From GCA-2401155 sp045047085 (GTDB lineage Bacteria > Pseudomonadota > Alphaproteobacteria > Rhizobiales > Rhizobiaceae): 64,000 nucleotides of DNA. Where the stretch lies: contig JASFYT010000056.1 of assembly GCA_045047085.1 (NCBI GenBank), positions 1-64,000 on the forward strand, written 5' to 3'. Within the stretch, counting starts at the first letter, position 1. The number at the start of each line of letters is the position of its first letter. Below are positions 18,536 to 28,252 of this stretch, one piece after another. Made by a program: the position numbers and the translations under genes. The notes below the pieces were generated by a model. The model did no database searches. It was not told where the DNA came from and worked only from the letters and a program-made list of their open reading frames with translations.

Positions 18536-21500
18536 ACCTTGCAAAATTTGCGATTGAAAAACGCCTCATTAGTGCGCTGTTGACGCTTCTTATTTTGGGT
18601 GGTGGTTATTTTTCTTACACAAAACTGCCGCGTTTTGAAGATCCTGAATTTATGATTCGGCAAGTGAAAATTCTTACCTCTTATCCTGGCGCCAGTGCGC
18701 AAGAAGTTGCCAATGAGGTGACCGATGTGGTGGAAAATGCTGCCCAGCAACTACAGGGTATGAAAGATGTTAAATCTCTTTCATCTCCGGGGATGTCCGA
18801 AGTCACCGTGGAATTTACTATTGCGTCGAGCAAGGCGCGGCCTCAGCTCAATCAAAAATTTACGCAATTGCGCGCCAAGATGCGCGATGTCGCTAACCGT
18901 ATGCCGCCGGGGGCTGGTTCGATTACCGTCTATGATGATTTCGGCGATGTGTTTGCGCTTTATTATGCCATTATCGGCGAGGGGTATTCTCTGCCTGAAA
19001 TCCGGGCCTACGCAAAAACACTGCAAAAAGAGCTGGTGCTAGTTTCAGGTGTATCAAAAGTTGAGCTGGTTGGTGCTCCGCAGGAAGTCATTTATGTCGA
19101 ATATACACCATCAAAGATAGTAACTTTGGGGATTTCGTCAGACCATATCGCCAATGTTCTAAAGGGACAAAATCTCGTTGTTGAAGCGGGGAGTATCAAG
19201 ACAGGAACAGAGCGCTTGTCCATAAGGCCAGGTGCTGCGATCTCGTCCATAAAGCAGATAGAAGATTTGGTCATTACTGATAGTCGTGGTCTGCGTTCAT
19301 TCCGTTTGAAGGATATTGCTACTGTTCGAAGAGGTTTGAAAGAGCCGATATCTAAACAACTTTTCCGGAATGGTAGACCAGCAATAGGTCTTGGCATTTC
19401 CGGCACCATTGGCGGTAATGTGGTGAACATGGGTGATGCGGTCAATGCGCGTATTGCGGAGCTTGAAAGCCTGCGACCGCTGGGTATTGAGTTAACTGCT
19501 ATTTCGGATCAATCGATTTCGGTGCGCACATCGGTGAATGATTTCGTTGGAAACGTGATTTTGGCACTGGCGATTGTTGTGGGCACTCTTTTAATTTTTA
19601 TGGGATTGCGCAGCGGAATTTTGATGGGCGGTATTCTTTTGGTTACCGTTGCGGGCACCTTGATCGGTATGCTTGCTTATGGACTAGATATGCAACGTAT
19701 TTCGCTGGGTGCACTAATCATTGCGCTTGGTATGCTGGTGGATAACGCCATTGTGGTCGTGGAAGCAACGCTGGTGCGAGTGGATGCGGGGGAAGACCCG
19801 GCAGATGCGACGATTAAGGTTGTGGAACAAACCAAATGGCCGTTGTTGGGCGGTACGGTTGTTGGATTTTTGGCCTTCTCAGCGATTGGTTTTTCGCCCG
19901 ACAATACCGGTGAATATGCAGGGTCTTTGTTTTGGACCATGACTATTGCTTTGTTGTTTAGCTGGTTGGTTGCAATATGGCTTACACCCTATTTTTGTAC
20001 ATTAATGCTCAAGCAAAAGAAGGCTGTGGCTACCGAAAAAAAAGAGAACGTAATTTCTGTTGCATATCGTAAAATTCTGGAACTGGCTGTGCGACGCAGA
20101 TGGATAACCGTGGCGATCATTGTTGCATTGTTTGTGTCAGCAATCGGCAGTTTCTCAATGGTAAAGCAGGGCTTTTTTCCTACTTCAACACGCGCCCAAT
20201 TTGTGATTGATTATACATTGCCGCTGGGATCCAATATTGAGCAGACAACCCTTGATTTGGCGGAAATTAGTGAATGGGTCCGAACACTGGATGGTGTGAC
20301 CAGTACGAACGCCATGGTTGGTGGCGGCCATATTCGTTTCATGCTTACCTATTCTGCTGAGAGCGCAAATTCTGGCTATGGCCAGATTTTGGTAGATGTA
20401 AATGATTTTCGGGTGATTGATGGGCTGTTGGCGACAGTTCAGGCTTATGTTGATACCAATTATTTAAGTGCGAGCAGCAAGGTCTGGAAGTTTGTACTGG
20501 GCCCCGGCGGGGGTAGCGCTATTGGGGCCAGGTTCCAAGGACCTGATCCAGTGATATTGCGGCAACTGTCTGAACAGGCCAAATCGATTCTCATTAGGGC
20601 TGGCGCGATTGCCGTTAAAGATGACTGGAGCGAGATGGTCAAGGTAATCAGACCAAAGATCAATGTTCAAAATGCCAGTCGAGTTGGTCTCTCACAAGGG
20701 GATATTTCGAAAGCGATTGCTGCATTCTTTGACGGGACAGCGATTGGTGTTTACCGCGAAGGTGATGAATTGCGGCAAGTTATTTTCCGTCCGTATGAGA
20801 ATGATCGCAAGGACGCAAAAGATATCCGTAAAGTGCAAATTTTCAGCAAAATGTCCGGAAGGTATATCCCAATCACTGAAGTGGTTGAGAATTTTGCTGT
20901 TGTTTTCGAAAATGCCAAGTTGCGGCGTTACAATCGTGCGCTGGCGATCATGACGCAAGCTGACCCGGCTCCCGGAACTGACGCAAATGTACTATTTTTA
21001 CAGATCAGGCCAAAAGTTGAGGCAATTGTTTTACCCGATGGCTACACGCTGGAATGGCGAGGTGAATATGGCGATAGCAAAGAGGCCAGTGCCGGCTTGG
21101 CATCCACTTTGCCATTTGGGTTTGGCGCGATGATTGTGGTGGTGTTTTTGTTGTTTAACGCGGTGCGTCAGCCATTAATTATCTTTCTCATCGTGCCATT
21201 AGCTGCAATCGGCGTAGTCTTTGGCCTGATTGCGATGGATACCCCGATGGAGTTTATGGCGACATTGGGCGTGTTGAGCCTAACAGGTATGTTGATCAAA
21301 AATGCTGTGGTGCTGATTGATCAAACGGACACAGATATTGCGGATGGTAAACCACGAATGAGTGCGGTGATTGATGCGGCTGTCTCGCGAATGAGACCGG
21401 TAGCGCTAGGGGTATTGACGACAGTGCTTGGGGTAATTCCATTGTTGTGGGACCCGTTTTTCAAAAGTCTGGCAGTGGTAATTATTAGCGGCCTTAGTTT

Positions 21501-21627
21501 TGCAACTATTTTGACATTGATTGTAGCACCAGCGCTTTATGCCATATTCTTCCGTATTCGAAATGATGAGGTGGTGGAATTATCGGAAATGAACGAAGTG
21601 GTTGAGGCCTCGGCTTCTCAGGTGTAA
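18532..21627 (+). CDS. RND-family efflux pump, inner-membrane transporter
   Basis: 1031-residue AcrB-type proton-driven pump with 12 expected membrane helices and two large periplasmic loops (after helices 1 and 7). Typical elements: N-terminal FAIEKRLISALLTLLILGGGY, YPGASAQEVANEVTDVVE, and helix 4 GMLVDNAIVVVEA. Helix 4 keeps the first Asp of the AcrB Asp-Asp pair, but the second is Asn; this is common in AcrB relatives outside the multidrug HAE1 core, so function is likely retained. Translation is coupled to the adaptor through ATGA. Cargo is not predictable. Confidence 0.93.
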   Translation: MNLAKFAIEKRLISALLTLLILGGGYFSYTKLPRFEDPEFMIRQVKILTSYPGASAQEVANEVTDVVENAAQQLQGMKDVKSLSSPGMSEVTVEFTIASSKARPQLNQKFTQLRAKMRDVANRMPPGAGSITVYDDFGDVFALYYAIIGEGYSLPEIRAYAKTLQKELVLVSGVSKVELVGAPQEVIYVEYTPSKIVTLGISSDHIANVLKGQNLVVEAGSIKTGTERLSIRPGAAISSIKQIEDLVITDSRGLRSFRLKDIATVRRGLKEPISKQLFRNGRPAIGLGISGTIGGNVVNMGDAVNARIAELESLRPLGIELTAISDQSISVRTSVNDFVGNVILALAIVVGTLLIFMGLRSGILMGGILLVTVAGTLIGMLAYGLDMQRISLGALIIALGMLVDNAIVVVEATLVRVDAGEDPADATIKVVEQTKWPLLGGTVVGFLAFSAIGFSPDNTGEYAGSLFWTMTIALLFSWLVAIWLTPYFCTLMLKQKKAVATEKKENVISVAYRKILELAVRRRWITVAIIVALFVSAIGSFSMVKQGFFPTSTRAQFVIDYTLPLGSNIEQTTLDLAEISEWVRTLDGVTSTNAMVGGGHIRFMLTYSAESANSGYGQILVDVNDFRVIDGLLATVQAYVDTNYLSASSKVWKFVLGPGGGSAIGARFQGPDPVILRQLSEQAKSILIRAGAIAVKDDWSEMVKVIRPKINVQNASRVGLSQGDISKAIAAFFDGTAIGVYREGDELRQVIFRPYENDRKDAKDIRKVQIFSKMSGRYIPITEVVENFAVVFENAKLRRYNRALAIMTQADPAPGTDANVLFLQIRPKVEAIVLPDGYTLEWRGEYGDSKEASAGLASTLPFGFGAMIVVVFLLFNAVRQPLIIFLIVPLAAIGVVFGLIAMDTPMEFMATLGVLSLTGMLIKNAVVLIDQTDTDIADGKPRMSAVIDAAVSRMRPVALGVLTTVLGVIPLLWDPFFKSLAVVIISGLSFATILTLIVAPALYAIFFRIRNDEVVELSEMNEVVEASASQV

Positions 21628-21712
21628 CGATAGTCAGACACCCTCACAATATAGTTCGGTGAGTCGATTTTGATAATATTACAGCTGTGATTTAGCAAGG
21701 GCCCCGTCAATC

Positions 21713-22936
21713 GTGTTTCTAAATTTTACAGTTATTCTGGTGGTTCTGGTTACAGCGCTTTTTCTCTGGATGCCGCGGCTTCATCGTTCGCTCACATGGC
21801 AGGCGATGACAACGCCACTGGCCTCCATTATTGGCAGTGGATTTTTGGTACTCGGCCCTATACTGGATGCTGCCTACGGAAAATATGCTCCTTTGATTAT
21901 GGCTGCGTTGTGCCTTGGAGCTTATCTTTATGGTGCCGCCATTCGTTATAATATGCGAGCAATCGAAGAGCTTGGTGGCAACATTGGAGCAACAAACGGC
22001 GGCGCACGCGGAAAATTGGTACACCAGCTTGAAGTTGCATCTTCCTGGTCGCTGGGGTTTGCTTATGTTATCTCGGTTGCTTATTACCTCAATCTTTTTG
22101 GTGTATTTGCCGTCAGCCTGACTGATATTAGCGATCCGTTTAATGCGAAATTACTGACGACTGCGGTGTTTGTGATCATTGTTTTTGTAGGTTGGACGCG
22201 GGGCTTTAAATCGCTTGAGGCGCTCGAATATGTTTCTGTATCGGCAAAACTGGCAATTATCGCGGGTCTATTAGTTGGACTTGCGATTTATGTTTCTGAA
22301 AAAGCTGTAGATGGTCAGTTGATATTTAATGCAGCAGAACTTACTGGCTGGCCTGCTATCACGTTGGCATTTGGCCTGATTGTAACCGTGCAGGGGTTTG
22401 AGACATCCCGTTATCTTGCGGATGGGTACGATATCAAAACCCGTATCCGCTCGATGCAATGGGCGCAGTGGTTTTCAACCGCGATCTATATGATCTACAT
22501 TTTGCTGCTTACCTATATTTTTACGCGTGGAGAACTGGAATTCTCTGAGACTGCCATTGTAGATATGATGGTTGTGGTTGCGCCTATATTACCTGTGTTG
22601 CTTGTGGCAGCTGCGTTGGCAGCGCAATTCAGTGCGGCAGTGGCTGATACGAGTGGCTCGGGCGGGCTGATTGCTGAACTCACTGACAATAAGCTGCCGC
22701 CAAAGTTTGGCTATGCCTTGTTGGCTGTTATCGGCATTGGGCTTACATGGACGTCAGGCGTATTTGAAATAATCAGCTATGCCTCACGGGCGTTTGCTGT
22801 TTATTACTCCTTGCAAGCTGCGATTGCTGCTATTACTTCATGGAGGAACAACCATTGGTGGCGATGCACTGGTTTTACGGTGTTGGCGCTAATCGGTATT
22901 CTGATCGTTGTTTTTGGACAAGCTGTGGATGTATAG
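21713..22936 (+). CDS. APC-superfamily-like membrane transporter
   Basis: 407 residues with about 11 hydrophobic helices and APC-like features: the first-helix segment PLASIIGSGFLVLGPIL resembles the unwound GSG helix of amino-acid permeases, and VTVQGFETSRYLADGYD resembles the helix-6 region. The likely start is GTG at 21713 with AAGGG upstream. It is a single gene 85 bp after the RND pump and may be read with it. The substrate is unknown; amino acids are only a family-level guess. Confidence 0.6.
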   Translation: MFLNFTVILVVLVTALFLWMPRLHRSLTWQAMTTPLASIIGSGFLVLGPILDAAYGKYAPLIMAALCLGAYLYGAAIRYNMRAIEELGGNIGATNGGARGKLVHQLEVASSWSLGFAYVISVAYYLNLFGVFAVSLTDISDPFNAKLLTTAVFVIIVFVGWTRGFKSLEALEYVSVSAKLAIIAGLLVGLAIYVSEKAVDGQLIFNAAELTGWPAITLAFGLIVTVQGFETSRYLADGYDIKTRIRSMQWAQWFSTAIYMIYILLLTYIFTRGELEFSETAIVDMMVVVAPILPVLLVAAALAAQFSAAVADTSGSGGLIAELTDNKLPPKFGYALLAVIGIGLTWTSGVFEIISYASRAFAVYYSLQAAIAAITSWRNNHWWRCTGFTVLALIGILIVVFGQAVDV

Positions 22937-23094
22937 AGTTGGAAATTGTATGAAGTCACTGATGAACGTCAACTGTATCAGGATACGAAAATTTGATTGC
23001 GCGGGCTTGGCAGATGCCTTGTTTATGGCCTAGCGCCATTCTATTCACAGATAAATACTGTACAACTTACCCGGCCATATATACATAATCCCCC

Positions 23095-23898
23095 ATGCAT
23101 AAAGATGAAACTCTCCTACCCAATGAAGCAGATTCCATTTTGGGTACTGTGACCAAACGGATTCAACATATTGACCGTGACGGACAGCGTCTTTGGGTGA
23201 AGACCATCAAGCATTCTAAAAAAAGGATGGGGCACCGCGTTCAGAAATTACTGGCCAAACTAATTCCTTTGCGGATGTTGAGAGTTACGGTGAATGAGGG
23301 AGGATTGAGTGCGTTGAAATCCGAGATTTCGCGCCTTGATAGTTTTCGTCAGAATGGCATTCATGCTCCCCATGTACTTTACCACACCGATACCCAAATC
23401 ATCATGACGGATGCCGGGATTGTTCTTCAAGATGTTCTGGATGGAGAAACGGATGAGAAAAAGCGCCACGAATTGCTGGCGCGGGCTGCTAGAATTTTGG
23501 CGGAAATCCATCAGAAGCACCTCTTCCATGGACGTCCATATATGAAGGACTTTATCTATGACCGGAAAACCAAAACATTAGGGTTCATTGATCTGGAAGA
23601 AGACCCCTTGCAGGTGATGAGTGCTGAAGAAGCGCAGGCCTGCGATGTGTGGGTGTTTCTTGCCGGGGTATCGAGCTATGTTCCAAATGGTTCTGACGGA
23701 TTGCTTTCATATTATGAAATATATCGATCACAGGCCCCTGAAGGATTTGAAAAACCTTTGCGCGAGTTTGTTCAACTGCTTCACCCAATCACCCGTTTCA
23801 TGGCAAAAATATTTGGCGACCGGCTTGGAAGAGATGTGACCAAAGCGACCCGTGCTACTAGCACTCTTCAACTGTATTTTGAGAGTAAAACAACCTAA
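23095..23898 (+). CDS. Protein-kinase-fold protein (lipopolysaccharide kinase-like)
   Basis: 267 residues resembling the Kdo/WaaP lipopolysaccharide kinase and Bud32-like group. A beta-strand Lys is in RLWVKTIKH, the catalytic loop region is LAEIHQKHLFHGRPYMKDFIYD, and the metal-binding segment is LGFIDLEEDP, where Asp stands for the DFG aspartate. Basic residues are dense in the first 75. It stands alone, with no lipopolysaccharide genes beside it, so the substrate (lipid, sugar or protein) is open. Confidence 0.6.
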   Translation: MHKDETLLPNEADSILGTVTKRIQHIDRDGQRLWVKTIKHSKKRMGHRVQKLLAKLIPLRMLRVTVNEGGLSALKSEISRLDSFRQNGIHAPHVLYHTDTQIIMTDAGIVLQDVLDGETDEKKRHELLARAARILAEIHQKHLFHGRPYMKDFIYDRKTKTLGFIDLEEDPLQVMSAEEAQACDVWVFLAGVSSYVPNGSDGLLSYYEIYRSQAPEGFEKPLREFVQLLHPITRFMAKIFGDRLGRDVTKATRATSTLQLYFESKTT

Positions 23899-23947
23899 AA
23901 CTGTTGTCGGGATCTTTATCAAGGGCAGGTCAGGGGCTTAACTGTGA

Positions 23948-24805
23948 TCAACTTTTGCCTGTCACACGGGAGCGTGCCTCTCGGTAGCGGCCTATGGCAG
24001 CGTTGAATTCTGCTCCGATGATAAAAAAGGCTGCCAGTAAATATAAAAACAACAATGCAATCACGCCACCGGCAAGTCCAGCATAGGTGCTGGCATAGGT
24101 GGCAAACTGCTCTAGATAGGACGCAAACAAGATTGATCCAATGAAGGATGCGATGATGGTTAGCAGAATACCGGGCCACAGAATTTTAAACGGGCGCTCG
24201 CCAGCTGGTAACCATAGATGCGAAGCGTAAAGGCCAATGACCAAAACGCCACTAACCACAGTGTAACGCATAAGCACTACTTGGCTGGAGAGGCTTTCAG
24301 CATTTGGGAAAAATTTTAGCAGGATTGACCATGCCAGCGGTGCAAGAACCAGAAGCAGGGCGATTGATAACAGCGCTGCGGTTGCAAGCAGCACGAAGAT
24401 CAGGCTTTGTATCCGCCTGAAGAGGAAGGAGCGGTGCTCCTTCTTTCGGTAAGCCCGGTTCAAGGCAACGCGCAATGCTTCAACGCCATTAGAGGCGAAA
24501 ATCAGAGCTGTTAATCCGCCAAATGTGAGCACATCGCTGCGCGGCACTGATAAAACCGAGTGAACTTCACCGGCAATTGGTTTTGCGATTACTTCCGGAA
24601 CCGTATCAAAGATGAAATCAACGGCTGAGGATGCAATTTCGCTATCGCCGATGAAACTCACCAGACCGGTGGCAAAAATGAGAAACGGGAATGCTGCCAG
24701 CAATACTGCCATCGCAACGTGGGATGCCATTGCCCACCCGTCATCATCATTAAAATGACCAAGGGCATCTGCTACGATGCGTTTGAAAATCACCAATTGC
24801 CGCAT
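23948..24805 (-). CDS. YihY/BrkB family membrane protein
   Basis: 285 residues, six predicted membrane helices, with the family pattern WAMASHVAMAVLLAAFPFLIFATGL near the N terminus (usual consensus has ALAYYTLFALPPLLL) and AGGVIALLFLYLLAAFFIIGAEFNA near the C terminus. The family was once called ribonuclease BN by mistake; its function is still unclear, with a role in the envelope or transport suggested. GGAGAG precedes the ATG at 24805. A longer frame to 24850 lacks such a site. Confidence 0.85.
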   Translation of the reverse strand: MRQLVIFKRIVADALGHFNDDDGWAMASHVAMAVLLAAFPFLIFATGLVSFIGDSEIASSAVDFIFDTVPEVIAKPIAGEVHSVLSVPRSDVLTFGGLTALIFASNGVEALRVALNRAYRKKEHRSFLFRRIQSLIFVLLATAALLSIALLLVLAPLAWSILLKFFPNAESLSSQVVLMRYTVVSGVLVIGLYASHLWLPAGERPFKILWPGILLTIIASFIGSILFASYLEQFATYASTYAGLAGGVIALLFLYLLAAFFIIGAEFNAAIGRYREARSRVTGKS

Positions 24806-24876
24806 TTTCTCTCCATTGTTGACTGGATATAGGAGAGATGTTTGGAACAATCAATACTGGTAAATAGCTTTAAGAA

Positions 24877-25371
24877 CTATCTTGAGCTTTTCAATACCAG
24901 TCCGCTGAGGCCGACCGCCAGATTTATGCCCACTTTACCTTCAACGCTGAAGGGCTGGAGAATGATCCCGTCTCTGGAGCCGCCGATTAAGGCGTTGGCT
25001 CCGACACCAATGCCAACGGATGCTGATGCAGAAATGCCGCCATATCTTCCTGCCAGAGCGCCGGGCTTGGTTGTATCTGTGCTTACTCCAAGCACAACCC
25101 ATTTAATTACGGTTGCTGCTGTGATGCCAATATCGAGGCCAATTTTTGTAACCGACCCGAAGTACCAGTCTTCGGGCTCGTTAACATTGGCTGGAACAAA
25201 TACGCATTCCAAATCCTTCTTGGAACCAATTAGGAGACCAATACCGGCATCTACGTCGCAGGTCAGCACGCCTAATTCTACATTGGCGGCCTTGGCGACA
25301 GTTGTTGAGAATTGTGAAGTTGATGCTGCAAGAATTATGGTTGCTGCCGCAAGTGATTTTTTAAAGGTCAT
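24877..25371 (-). CDS. DUF992 secreted protein
   Basis: 164 residues with an N-terminal signal peptide (MTFKKSLAAATIILAASTS up to about AKA) and a mature part rich in Gly and beta-strand, including VELGVLTCDV, GLDIG and GVGANALIGGS. This matches DUF992, a family almost restricted to Hyphomicrobiales and relatives. It is probably periplasmic or outer-membrane associated, and its function is unknown. Two Cys (in TCDV and ECVF) may form a disulfide. Confidence 0.85.
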   Translation of the reverse strand: MTFKKSLAAATIILAASTSQFSTTVAKAANVELGVLTCDVDAGIGLLIGSKKDLECVFVPANVNEPEDWYFGSVTKIGLDIGITAATVIKWVVLGVSTDTTKPGALAGRYGGISASASVGIGVGANALIGGSRDGIILQPFSVEGKVGINLAVGLSGLVLKSSR

Positions 25372-25466
25372 AACGGTTCCTTTCGAGGTCTCTATTCTAG
25401 GGCCGCAACTGGATATCTAATTATCACTGCCCCCAACTTCAACCACACCAAGTACTATCCCTAATT

Positions 25467-25892
25467 TTATCCTGGATCAGCTGAAAAACCTGCGGCTTCA
25501 ATCGCTGAAACGGCGCAGGTTTCGTCATTGTCGGAACTATCTCCGGTAATGCCGACTGCACCAATTATTTCGCCTGAATCTCGGATCAAAACGCCGCCCG
25601 GTACGGGTACCAGAGAACCGTTCGTCAATCCGTTCATGGCCTGAATAAAATAGGGTTGTTCCTTTGCCCGGTTGAATATAGCGCGCGAACCAAGGCCGAG
25701 CGCAATTGCACCTTGGGCCTTTCCTGTGGCGATATCAGGGCGAAGGGTACTGGTATTATCCTCACGTGCCAATGCTTTGACATGACCGCCTGCATCAAGG
25801 ATTGCAACCGTCAAAGGATTTAATCCCAATTCGTGGCCTTTGGCGATGGCCGATGTGATAATGGATTGGGCGATTTCCAGCGTTAGCGTCAT
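25467..25892 (-). CDS. GlcG/HbpS family heme-binding-like protein
   Basis: 141 residues of the GlcG/HbpS family (formerly DUF336). Family marks are the N-terminal helix followed by LTVAILDAGGHVKALARED, the ATGKAQGAIALGLGSR helix and the C-terminal GGVLIRDSGEIIGAVGITGDSSDNDE. Members bind heme or small molecules, and some accompany glycolate or diol metabolism; no such genes adjoin here. It is a single gene between DUF992 and DUF3095 genes. Confidence 0.88.
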   Translation of the reverse strand: MTLTLEIAQSIITSAIAKGHELGLNPLTVAILDAGGHVKALAREDNTSTLRPDIATGKAQGAIALGLGSRAIFNRAKEQPYFIQAMNGLTNGSLVPVPGGVLIRDSGEIIGAVGITGDSSDNDETCAVSAIEAAGFSADPG

Positions 25893-25972
25893 GGTATATC
25901 CTTTGAAAATGAGTTGTTTGTTCTTAGAGCATAACTACCTGAAAATTGTCCACTATTATTCAAATTGTGCCC

Positions 25973-27136
25973 TCACGCCAGTTGCGCTTTGATTTTTGAA
26001 GCGGCTTTTGTGTAGCCGCCAGCGGCACCATCCACAAAATGGATATGATTATCTTGCGTGACTGATGGTACGATGCAGGTCATGATTGCATTGTCTTGCT
26101 CAAAAAGGCCGTAGGTGACGATGTTTTTGTCTGATGCATCTGCCAATATATTTTCCAATTGTTGTTGTGACTTGGCATCGCAATCCAGCGTCATTTTCAG
26201 GCCGTCCTCGAACTTTCGGAAATCGGCATTTTTGGAAACGGTTTGCACATAATGGTTTGGGTCGAAACCGCCAGCACTGATGCCGGTTCTGAAGAATAAA
26301 AGAGCGATGAAGGTTTCTTTAAGCAACTGCAATTTTCGTCGCCAAATCGGCATTGATCCATGGCTCGCTCTTGCTTCCAGATCAATGCCTTTGGGTGGCC
26401 ATGAATATCCCGGGCCTTCTTGAGGGATGGGGTGTCCGCCGCGCTCGATGCCTTCTGCTACTTCAACAATTGCGTGCATGACTTTTGCAATCTCGGTTGC
26501 TTTGGCTTGTGGTACGGGCAGAATTACGACGGATAAAATGGTGCCGTTTTTTGTCTGCATCGGTGTCCAACGGCAAGAGAGGCCGGTGAGGTCTGGTTGG
26601 GAACCTGCGGGAGCCGGGTCAATTGTGTATTTTCCGGATTTCATTTGTTTTTCGGCCCATGACACGCCACCACCGCTAAACATGGCGTAATCCGCCCCTT
26701 TTGATGCTTGATAGCGGGCAACTGCGACATCGAATTTTGCCTTACGGATATCGCTTACGGGAATAATGGCTGCGCGTAATTCCAGATTAAATTCATCCTG
26801 CGACCACCGTCGGACTTCTGCAAGCGCTTTGCGAGCGGCAGCTTTCTGATCAGGGTGGAAAGCAAATGCTGCACCATCGCCACCGAATACGAAAGGAAAC
26901 TCCTTGCCGTTAGCACCGTTGATCTGGGCGGAGATTACAGCGGCTCCAACCGTGTTTACGGTCTTATAATTACCAGCTTCGATCTGCTTGGTGGAACCGA
27001 CAATATCTGCAGTGCCGACGAACCAGTTCTCTGGCAGCGGCTCGTATGAATCATCACGGGTTAAATCGTCGAACGTGTCGCATATTGTGAGAGCTTCATA
27101 AAAATTTGCGGAGTTCGACACTTTGCTGTCTTTCAA
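25973..27136 (-). CDS. DUF3095 protein with nucleotidyl-cyclase-like N terminus
   Basis: 387 residues of DUF3095. The first half resembles a class III nucleotidyl cyclase: FVGTADIVGSTKQIEAGNYKTVN matches the metal-binding Asp and following Ser-Thr-Lys of that fold, and FPFVFGGDGAAFAF matches the GGD hairpin. Whether it makes cAMP is not known. No ATG starts the frame: TTG at 27136 follows an in-frame TGA closely, and GTG at 27121 is the next option, so the start is uncertain. It is divergent from the MBL-fold gene. Confidence 0.8.
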   Translation of the reverse strand: MKDSKVSNSANFYEALTICDTFDDLTRDDSYEPLPENWFVGTADIVGSTKQIEAGNYKTVNTVGAAVISAQINGANGKEFPFVFGGDGAAFAFHPDQKAAARKALAEVRRWSQDEFNLELRAAIIPVSDIRKAKFDVAVARYQASKGADYAMFSGGGVSWAEKQMKSGKYTIDPAPAGSQPDLTGLSCRWTPMQTKNGTILSVVILPVPQAKATEIAKVMHAIVEVAEGIERGGHPIPQEGPGYSWPPKGIDLEARASHGSMPIWRRKLQLLKETFIALLFFRTGISAGGFDPNHYVQTVSKNADFRKFEDGLKMTLDCDAKSQQQLENILADASDKNIVTYGLFEQDNAIMTCIVPSVTQDNHIHFVDGAAGGYTKAASKIKAQLA

Positions 27137-27196
27137 TGTTTTTGTTCACGGGCACCAACTCTGATGCTACTTGATGTTATATGAGGAGATGGTCCA

Positions 27197-28054
27197 ATGA
27201 TAATTATATTCAAGTGGTTTCTTCAAGTTTTGATTTCTGTGGCGTTGTTACTCACCTTCTTTTTGAGTAGTGGCGCACAGGCACAAGGCAAGCCATCGAC
27301 CTGCCTGGCGATCGCGCAGTCTCTACCTAATGTAGTTTATGCTTCTGCAGACATGTCAAATATTCTTAAAGTTGAAGGACTTGCCAGTCACGAAGTGCGG
27401 ATTACGTTTTCTGGCCATTCGACCTACATCATCGAGTCGGAAAAGGGCGTTACTATCGCTACCGACTTTGCTGGATATGCCGGGGCGCAGGTGCCGCGTG
27501 TGGTGACCATGAACCGTGCTCACAGCTCCCATTTTACGGATTTTCCTGATCCAGAGATTAAACATGTGCTGCGCGGCTGGAACCCTGATGGGGGACCAGC
27601 CTCTCATTACTTAAAGGTGGTTGATGTACTCATCCGCAATGTAACAACAGATATCCTCACCGGTGGACTTCGAATGATAAATGGTAATTCCATTTTCATT
27701 TTAGAAGTTGCTGGCCTTTGTATTGGTCATTTGGGGCACTTGCACCATGCTCTTACCGAGGAACATTACGCCAAGATTGGCCGCCTTGATGTTGTTATGG
27801 TGCCGATTGATGGCGCAATGACAATGAGCCTTGGTGGTATGTCGGAGATCGTTAAGCGATTGCGCTCCAGCATTGTTTTGCCAATGCATGCCCGTGGTTT
27901 TGCAACACCTGCCGATTTCATATCCATGTTAGGGAGTGATTTCGATCACGTATATTTGAAATCGCGCAGCATTGTCGTGTCGCTCTTTGATCTGCCCAAG
28001 CGGCCAACTGTAATGGTGCCGGAAGGGCTAGTATTTCGACGCTATGATGAATAG
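27197..28054 (+). CDS. Exported MBL-fold (UlaG-like) hydrolase
   Basis: 285 residues with a signal peptide (membrane segment VLISVALLLTFFLSSGAQAQ). The rest has a metallo-beta-lactamase outline: GHSTYIIES strand, a RAHSSHFTD stretch at the usual HxHxD position, GHLGHLHHALT, VPIDGAMTMS, and PMHARGF. The central motif is altered from the standard HxHxDH (Ala-His-Ser-Ser-His), so metal binding may differ. UlaG-type proteins hydrolyse lactones or related esters; the substrate here is unknown. GAGGAG lies upstream of the ATG. Confidence 0.78.
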   Translation: MIIIFKWFLQVLISVALLLTFFLSSGAQAQGKPSTCLAIAQSLPNVVYASADMSNILKVEGLASHEVRITFSGHSTYIIESEKGVTIATDFAGYAGAQVPRVVTMNRAHSSHFTDFPDPEIKHVLRGWNPDGGPASHYLKVVDVLIRNVTTDILTGGLRMINGNSIFILEVAGLCIGHLGHLHHALTEEHYAKIGRLDVVMVPIDGAMTMSLGGMSEIVKRLRSSIVLPMHARGFATPADFISMLGSDFDHVYLKSRSIVVSLFDLPKRPTVMVPEGLVFRRYDE

Positions 28055-28252
28055 CCGAAAGCCTCCCATGTGCATTCGGATTGAGTCCTGACATGATCAC
28101 AATATCTATCAGACAGCCGAACTTTCTACATCAATAGATGGCTTGATGCACCAGTGCAGGTGCGGCGCGAGTGCCGGGGAGAGGTGATATTCTTCGCCGC
28201 TACTCAATCAATTGGATGTGCGTTCTTGGGGCTAACGAAATGATTCTGTTTG
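28055..28252. other. Intergenic gap between convergent genes
   Basis: This 198-bp gap separates the MBL-fold gene from the Fe-S protein gene. It holds the small palindrome TGCACCAGTGCA (28147-28158) and, just after it, GGCGCGAGTGCC, which faintly recalls the hairpin elements at 50801 and 59499. I see no gene and no clear terminator. Confidence 0.4.

Noticed and set aside
19720..19770. RND pump inactivated by Asp-to-Asn change in helix 4
   Set aside because: The VDNA form is frequent in AcrB relatives of other subfamilies, so the change alone does not show loss of function.
28147..28176. Third copy of the multi-hairpin element
   Set aside because: GGCGCGAGTGCC recalls the central stem, but the flanking words and the other hairpins are missing.
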